Positions 59,685 through 64,000 of a DNA stretch of 64,000 bases are shown here, piece after piece. Made by a program: the position numbers and the translations under genes. The DNA is taken from positions 806,001 through 870,000 of the forward strand of contig QEYB01000895.1 of assembly GCA_017562135.1 (NCBI GenBank), written 5' to 3'. The notes under the pieces are model-generated. The model saw only the letters and a program-made list of their open reading frames with translations, made no database searches and was not told the origin of the DNA. The stretch's first letter is position 1, and each line of letters opens with the position of its first letter. This stretch comes from Dipylidium caninum (Eukaryota; Platyhelminthes; Cestoda; Cyclophyllidea; Dipylidiidae).

Positions 59685-61436
59685 CTAACAAACTTCCTTG
59701 TGGTCCAGTTTCCTGTCCCCGGCGAGCATTGTGATCCTGGCCTGTTCCGGTTCGACTTGATGCGCCATGATTACTCCAACGGGTATGTGGGTGTCGGTGA
59801 AGGCCTTCATCGAGGAGAAAAGCAGGATTTAGATTAGTGCAAGAGACAGCGTCCCTTCTGGCCACGTGGACCGGACTACGTTCTACTGAGGGCGTTGGGA
59901 ATCCCAAAAAGATGATTACATGGAAACACGGTTATGTTGTTAGAAGGCCTATCGGTCCGTGTGAACATCAAGCTACTGGACAGGCTGGGCTAAGAAAGCC
60001 CTTCTCCCTAGCAAACACTCACCATGAGGCAGCATTCTGGCCAGTTGAGGGCGAAGTAGCGTATCGTCTCATCGGGATAGGCTTTGCACAAATTGCAGGA
60101 GGCGTAGCGTCGTATGATATCCATATCGTGACTGCTCTGCAAGTTCCTGTAGTACTTCCTGCCCCTGTGGTCATGATAGTCGAGATAACCCAGCACCGTC
60201 TCGTTGAAACGCGAGTGTTTATCGGGACAGTTCACGAGTGGAAGGGGCGGTAGTCTGAAGGCTGCACAGCGCAGAAGGCATGGTAACTGGTCCTCATTTT
60301 TGCCCTTTTCGGACATTTTCCTGTCTCGGATGTGAATGCAGGCTCTGCAAGCGTACGGGAGGGACGGAAGATTCCCAACGACGCACTGCGGCCTCTCGCT
60401 TCGACCACGCCATCCACTGGGGTCGAGGGACCCATCGTATTTCTGCGGAGAACTCACCAGGTCAATTTTCCTCAGACCCACGCACCGAGCTGTCATCGTG
60501 ACCGCTCCACGCCCCGATCGATTAGTGTCTTTTCGAAAGTGATGGGTGTGCAACGATATTGAGAGGGGTCCACGGAACCTCTTCATCCCATCTGCCGTGA
60601 GCGCCTACGTCTGTCACTATTCCGGCATCTCTGAGAATCTGACACCAATTTGCATTCCTGGGAACTATTTGAGCCTCATTTCTCTCTTTCTCTTGCCGTT
60701 AAACGCCACAAACTTATTGTTAAATGCACATTCTTCCCGAGAAAAGTGGTTTAGAAATGGTCGAGAGAAAAGGCTGATGAAGTCGATACCGTTGCAAGCC
60801 CTCGTCAAGGTGCCTCGTCCACTGCTACGGCTATTTAGCTCATTCTACTGATGTTAGCTTGCTCAAGCGAGTGTTACAGCCTCCTCACACTGTAACAGCC
60901 TTCCTCGCCCGGCGGTATGGTCAGAGGGGAAGTGTCACATCCTCCCAGCATTTCCGCACTATGGCAACCAAGCGCCCCTTATCGCTGCTCACTGTGGCCT
61001 CGGTTAACGTCCGGCTCAGTATGGTGAAGGCGCTGGCAAACGCTCTCGAAGGAGAAAGCCACCTGTCGCCGAGAACCGGAGGAAAGGGGACCTCTAACGT
61101 GAATTGCCAGAAAGTTCTTTATTTCTATCAGTCGCCTCCATCTCTGGTCAAGCACGAAATCTGCTCTGTAACAGAAGTAAAACCGTTTGTGACTCGAAAG
61201 TGGAAGCCCTTGAAATGAGTTGATAGGTAACAACAGCTTCAAATAATTTGGTAGAAAAATTTTTCACCCCCAAGGTAGTCCGACCTCCAAGAATGCGTCT
61301 CCTTTATCGCATTTTCCAGAGTAGATGGTCTTGCTAATGCACTGCCAGTGGCGGCATGCATCGACGGAGGGATAATCGAGGCTTCTCCCGTCTCCACGAT
61401 GTGCCGTTCACCACCGTTGTTGTCTGTTAGAGACAT
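59685..61436 (-). CDS. NAA30: Probable N-alpha-acetyltransferase 30-like (NatC catalytic) gene, incomplete model
   Basis: NAA30 is the GNAT-fold catalytic subunit of NatC, which acetylates protein N-termini starting with Met plus a hydrophobic residue. Tentative exons: 61436-61285, 61165-61099, 60442-60023, 59804-59685, all phase-consistent, 252 residues. Support for the family is the segment DMDIIRRY...AYPDETIRYFALNWPECCLM, which lines up with the NAA30 core (DIMRLI...YRYFIHNWPQLCFLAM), then PVGVIM and ARITMLAGD, matching VGAIV and YIAMLAVD. The conserved acetyl-CoA loop (R/Q-x-x-G-x-G/A) and the C-terminal third are missing: translation ends in LDHKEVC and a stop at 59,685, or the exon ends at a GTTTGT donor there. 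The first two exons do not resemble NAA30 and may belong to another gene. A truncated gene copy is possible. Confidence 0.5.
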
Positions 61437-61947
61437 GACTGAAGTCTCGCTTCCTCCTATGCAATATAAGGGAGAGCTAAACAAAGTGCCAGTGTCTCCC
61501 CCCTTTCAGCGCATATCCCCCTCTCCGCAAGCCAAATTCTCCGCGCACTCATCTTCAGCAATTGACTCTTGGCGTTACTAAGATAAGTTGTTCCTTAAGT
61601 TCAGATTTTACATTTCCCAGTCAACAGTGCGAATGTCTGCGTTTGAAATCCTCGTTTCATGTGGGCGAAGATTGCCTTCTACCCTTCTGCTCGGTAAAAC
61701 TATATCGGAATTCTGGTTGAAAAGTGGATGTAATTGAGTTTCTCAAAACCCGCAAAACCTGTTAGACGTCACAAGCCTTCTAATCACCGCACATGCGTTA
61801 GTGGGCTGAGAGGCGGCGGGAAGAAGGGCAGGACGGCGTCCGCCGCCCCGGACGTGCCACAACATCTGACATCAGCTGTTTCAAGTCGGCTTCACTATCG
61901 ACCTCTCTGTCCGCAGCCCGCGTCTGCCCACTTCACCCGGCGAAACA
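61437..61947. promoter_or_regulatory. Divergent spacer upstream of the CFAP73-like gene
   Basis: About 0.5 kb between two divergent starts. Acceptor-like sites precede both ATGs: TATATTGCATAG on the minus strand about 20 bases before 61,436, and CTCTCTGTCCGCAG on the plus strand about 30 bases before 61,948. No TATA box was seen. Confidence 0.35.
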
Positions 61948-63966
61948 ATGCAGCTTGTGGACAAGACTGAGTCGCAGAACCAAAGACGACTCACCCAGAA
62001 TCCTCCTTTCGTCAAAACGAAAGTGCCCCTCCAGGAGTACTCTGGTGCTCGGGAGTCGCGGTCAATATTTGTAAAGGGCATGGCAAAACTGGTTGAGGAA
62101 GTCGCAAATGAGACCAAGTCCACCGCCATTGCGGAGAGGGCGAGGGTGTATAATGATTCCGCCCTGAATCACGCAGATAGTCTAATCTCTATAATGTCTA
62201 AAATGAAGAATCTCCCTTATACGATTAGTCAGGGAACCCTAATAACACTGCAGGATGCGAGGAACAGCGGGAATGATTTTACAGCCCTCCCAGACATGTA
62301 CGTATCCTCTCCCGTACCATCTCTTTGCAGCCACCAGGCAAACACGCTCATTAGCTCGATGGTTTGGGGGCCGTGAATGTCCCCACTATGGCCATTATGA
62401 AGCCCCGATTACGTAGATCAGGGTAGTGAGTGGTTAAGAGGCGGGGATGCTCACACCTAACTTATTCTCTCTGTTATTCGGCATTCAGATCCGGAATGAA
62501 GCAGTGTAGCAAATCAGTGAAAGACGCAACCCTTGCCCAGAAACTCATGAACGACTTACAAGACGAGGCAACGAAAAGTTTCATCGTGCGTTTATAGTCA
62601 CTGACTACGCCTTTATGCCGCTTGGTTATTTACGAGCTTTCGATATCCATTGGCGTGGACCTCACCGAGCGAGGAGATTTCATTTCTTGTGATATTACTA
62701 TTGCAGACTGGCATGAAGTTTCAACAAGAGCGAAGGAAACGTTTGGACGAGGAAAAGCAGAAGTTTAAGGCAAGGCGTAGCAATTTTCGCCAATTCATCA
62801 TCGAAAATGTGAACAAAATAAACAGACAACATGAAGTGTTCAAGACGATGCGTGCCGAACAGGCCTACTGTCGGGAGGTGATGGATGAGCTACTTCTGGC
62901 TACTCGAGCCATGAAAAACAGGTTAGTGACGTAGAGGCTCATTCGTCAAGCGTTGCCCAAGTGCCCCCTTCCCCCCTCTCCTCCTCTCCCCTACCTCACG
63001 GCGCCTCCGGTGGAGCATTCCCAAACCGTCCCCTCAGCCCGCCAAGAGACTCCACCGGTCCGGTCCCCTCGCGCGGCAGTCAGGCCTGGAGGCGACCAAC
63101 GGTCATCAGAAAAAGTACCTTGAAAATATTGCGTGAATAGACACGCATCACTATAACTAAAAGTGCGCAATAGTGCAGGGGGACAGAAGCCTGCAAAGTT
63201 GCAGGCTGTGCGGAAGGAAAAGGGACGACAGGACGCCCCATCCTGTGCTTGCACCACCCACTCTTCACCAACCTGCTTCCGATTTGGCGTTGGGCACTTT
63301 TGTTCCCCAAACTCATTATTCGTGGTGCCATCTTAAGTTCTAGTTTGAAATGTTAAATGAATGTCCTGTTTTAGGTATACGAACCTCAAACGTCAAATCG
63401 AGAACCTTCAACCGGTCGAAAAATTCCTCTTAGAGGCTGTCGAGTACCTACCCGAAGGTGCGTGCACAACCCAAAATGGTAACATCTAAGGCTTATCTAC
63501 TCGGAAGGGAAGTTTTTATTCGGCTCCCTTATGAAGAGCAGGGGACAGGACCTATTTCATGCCATCTGGGATTTAGTCGACCACCGCATGATGCCAATGT
63601 GCAAAAGCAGTTTGGGGGGCGTAGTTAAGTCACTGATGTAGCTAATGCGTCCAAGCTTGGACATGGTGGTCAGTGCGCAAGAAACTTTCCCACGGACGCA
63701 TGATGATTTCCTACGAGAACGCCGGCTAACGAGGTCGTGTGTGCGCATGGCAGGCTGATGGAGGTCCCATCCGTGCCAGCACACATCACCCCGCGAGCAC
63801 AGGGAAGCGATGCCATCTCCCGCCTCAGCACATGCGTTCGCTCTGTGCCTTTTCAGACTACATCTCCAAGTCGCACGACCCGCTGCGTTCGCTGATTATG
63901 CGATACCAATCCCTGGTGGACACACGCAACAAACTGATGAAGGAATGGGAGGAGAAGCAAACTCAG
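61948..63966 (+). CDS. CFAP73: CFAP73/CCDC42-family ciliary coiled-coil protein, 3' end outside window
   Basis: This family (DUF4200; CFAP73/MIA2, CCDC42) are axonemal or sperm-tail coiled-coil proteins; CFAP73 is part of the modifier-of-inner-arms complex of motile cilia. Exons: 61948-62297, 62489-62585, 62707-62921, 63375-63457, 63857-63966, with a GT donor at the last, so the gene continues past the window. The 285 codons seen keep phase throughout. The first about 150 residues are an unrecognised linker. From about residue 150 a charged coiled coil begins (FQQERRKRLDEEKQKFKARR, then FRQFIIENVNKINRQ), followed by NLQPVEKFLLEAVEYLP, which matches the CFAP73 block RLEPCARLLEQALELLP, and MRYQSLVDTRNKL, matching its ARFDGLAETQAAL. 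I cannot separate CFAP73 from CCDC42 with this part alone. Confidence 0.7.
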
Positions 63967-64000
63967 GTCCGCCCTTATTTCCATCCTTCGTCTGCTAACT

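Noticed and set aside
1..64000. CRISPR arrays, bacterial operons, phage or insertion sequences
   Set aside because: No spaced direct repeats, Shine-Dalgarno-led gene chains or transposase motifs; the gene structures are eukaryotic.

Overview
This is eukaryotic DNA: split genes with GT-AG introns, on both strands, and no bacterial or viral features. The gene content is animal (LNX, nibrin, EXTL3, PNUTS, a KLHL10-type kelch protein, a ciliary coiled-coil protein). Several introns are only 30-37 nt long and become longer towards the 3' end of the gene. That points to a flatworm, most likely a tapeworm. This is inference, because no ribosomal or mitochondrial marker is present. All gene models were built by eye from splice sites, codon phase and remembered family sequences; no search was run.

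Layout. Bases 1-15,000 are GC-rich and hold no recognisable conserved gene; the best candidate is a two-exon, 87-residue secreted-type protein on the minus strand (1239-1599). At 15,004-16,848 (-) is an intronless KLHL10-like BTB-BACK-Kelch gene. At 21,655-27,083 (-) is nibrin (NBN), with FHA and BRCT domains and an Mre11-binding-like motif; its last exon was not found. A divergent spacer of about 1.8 kb separates it from a plus-strand series: the RING/4xPDZ E3 ligase LNX (28,847-43,402), the heparan sulfate glycosyltransferase EXTL3 (44,813-49,532), TFIIF alpha/RAP74 GTF2F1 (50,541-53,635) and the PP1 regulator PNUTS/PPP1R10 (54,712-58,039). A probable NatC catalytic subunit (NAA30-like, 59,685-61,436, -) runs towards PNUTS and is divergent from a CFAP73/CCDC42-family flagellar gene that leaves the window at its right edge (61,948->63,966, +).

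Cross-cutting observations. (1) Eight introns of 30-37 nt lie near the 5' ends of nibrin and PNUTS. (2) A 3'-splice-site-like AG stands a few to about 40 bases before most start codons, as expected for spliced-leader trans-splicing or 5'UTR introns. (3) Seven single-base frame breaks occur in conserved exons, all between 42 and 58 kb and several in homopolymers. Exon phases show that restoring one base repairs each, so they look like assembly errors rather than gene decay, and they would fragment any automatic annotation. (4) The A/T strand bias flips where transcription direction flips, near 27-28 kb.

Functionally the window is a set of ordinary housekeeping and developmental genes: Pol II transcription (GTF2F1 and PNUTS side by side), DNA double-strand-break sensing (NBN), ubiquitin and scaffold signalling (LNX, KLHL10-like), heparan sulfate synthesis (EXTL3), N-terminal acetylation (NAA30-like) and cilia or sperm structure (CFAP73-like). 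I see no sign of a defence system, mobile island or CRISPR.
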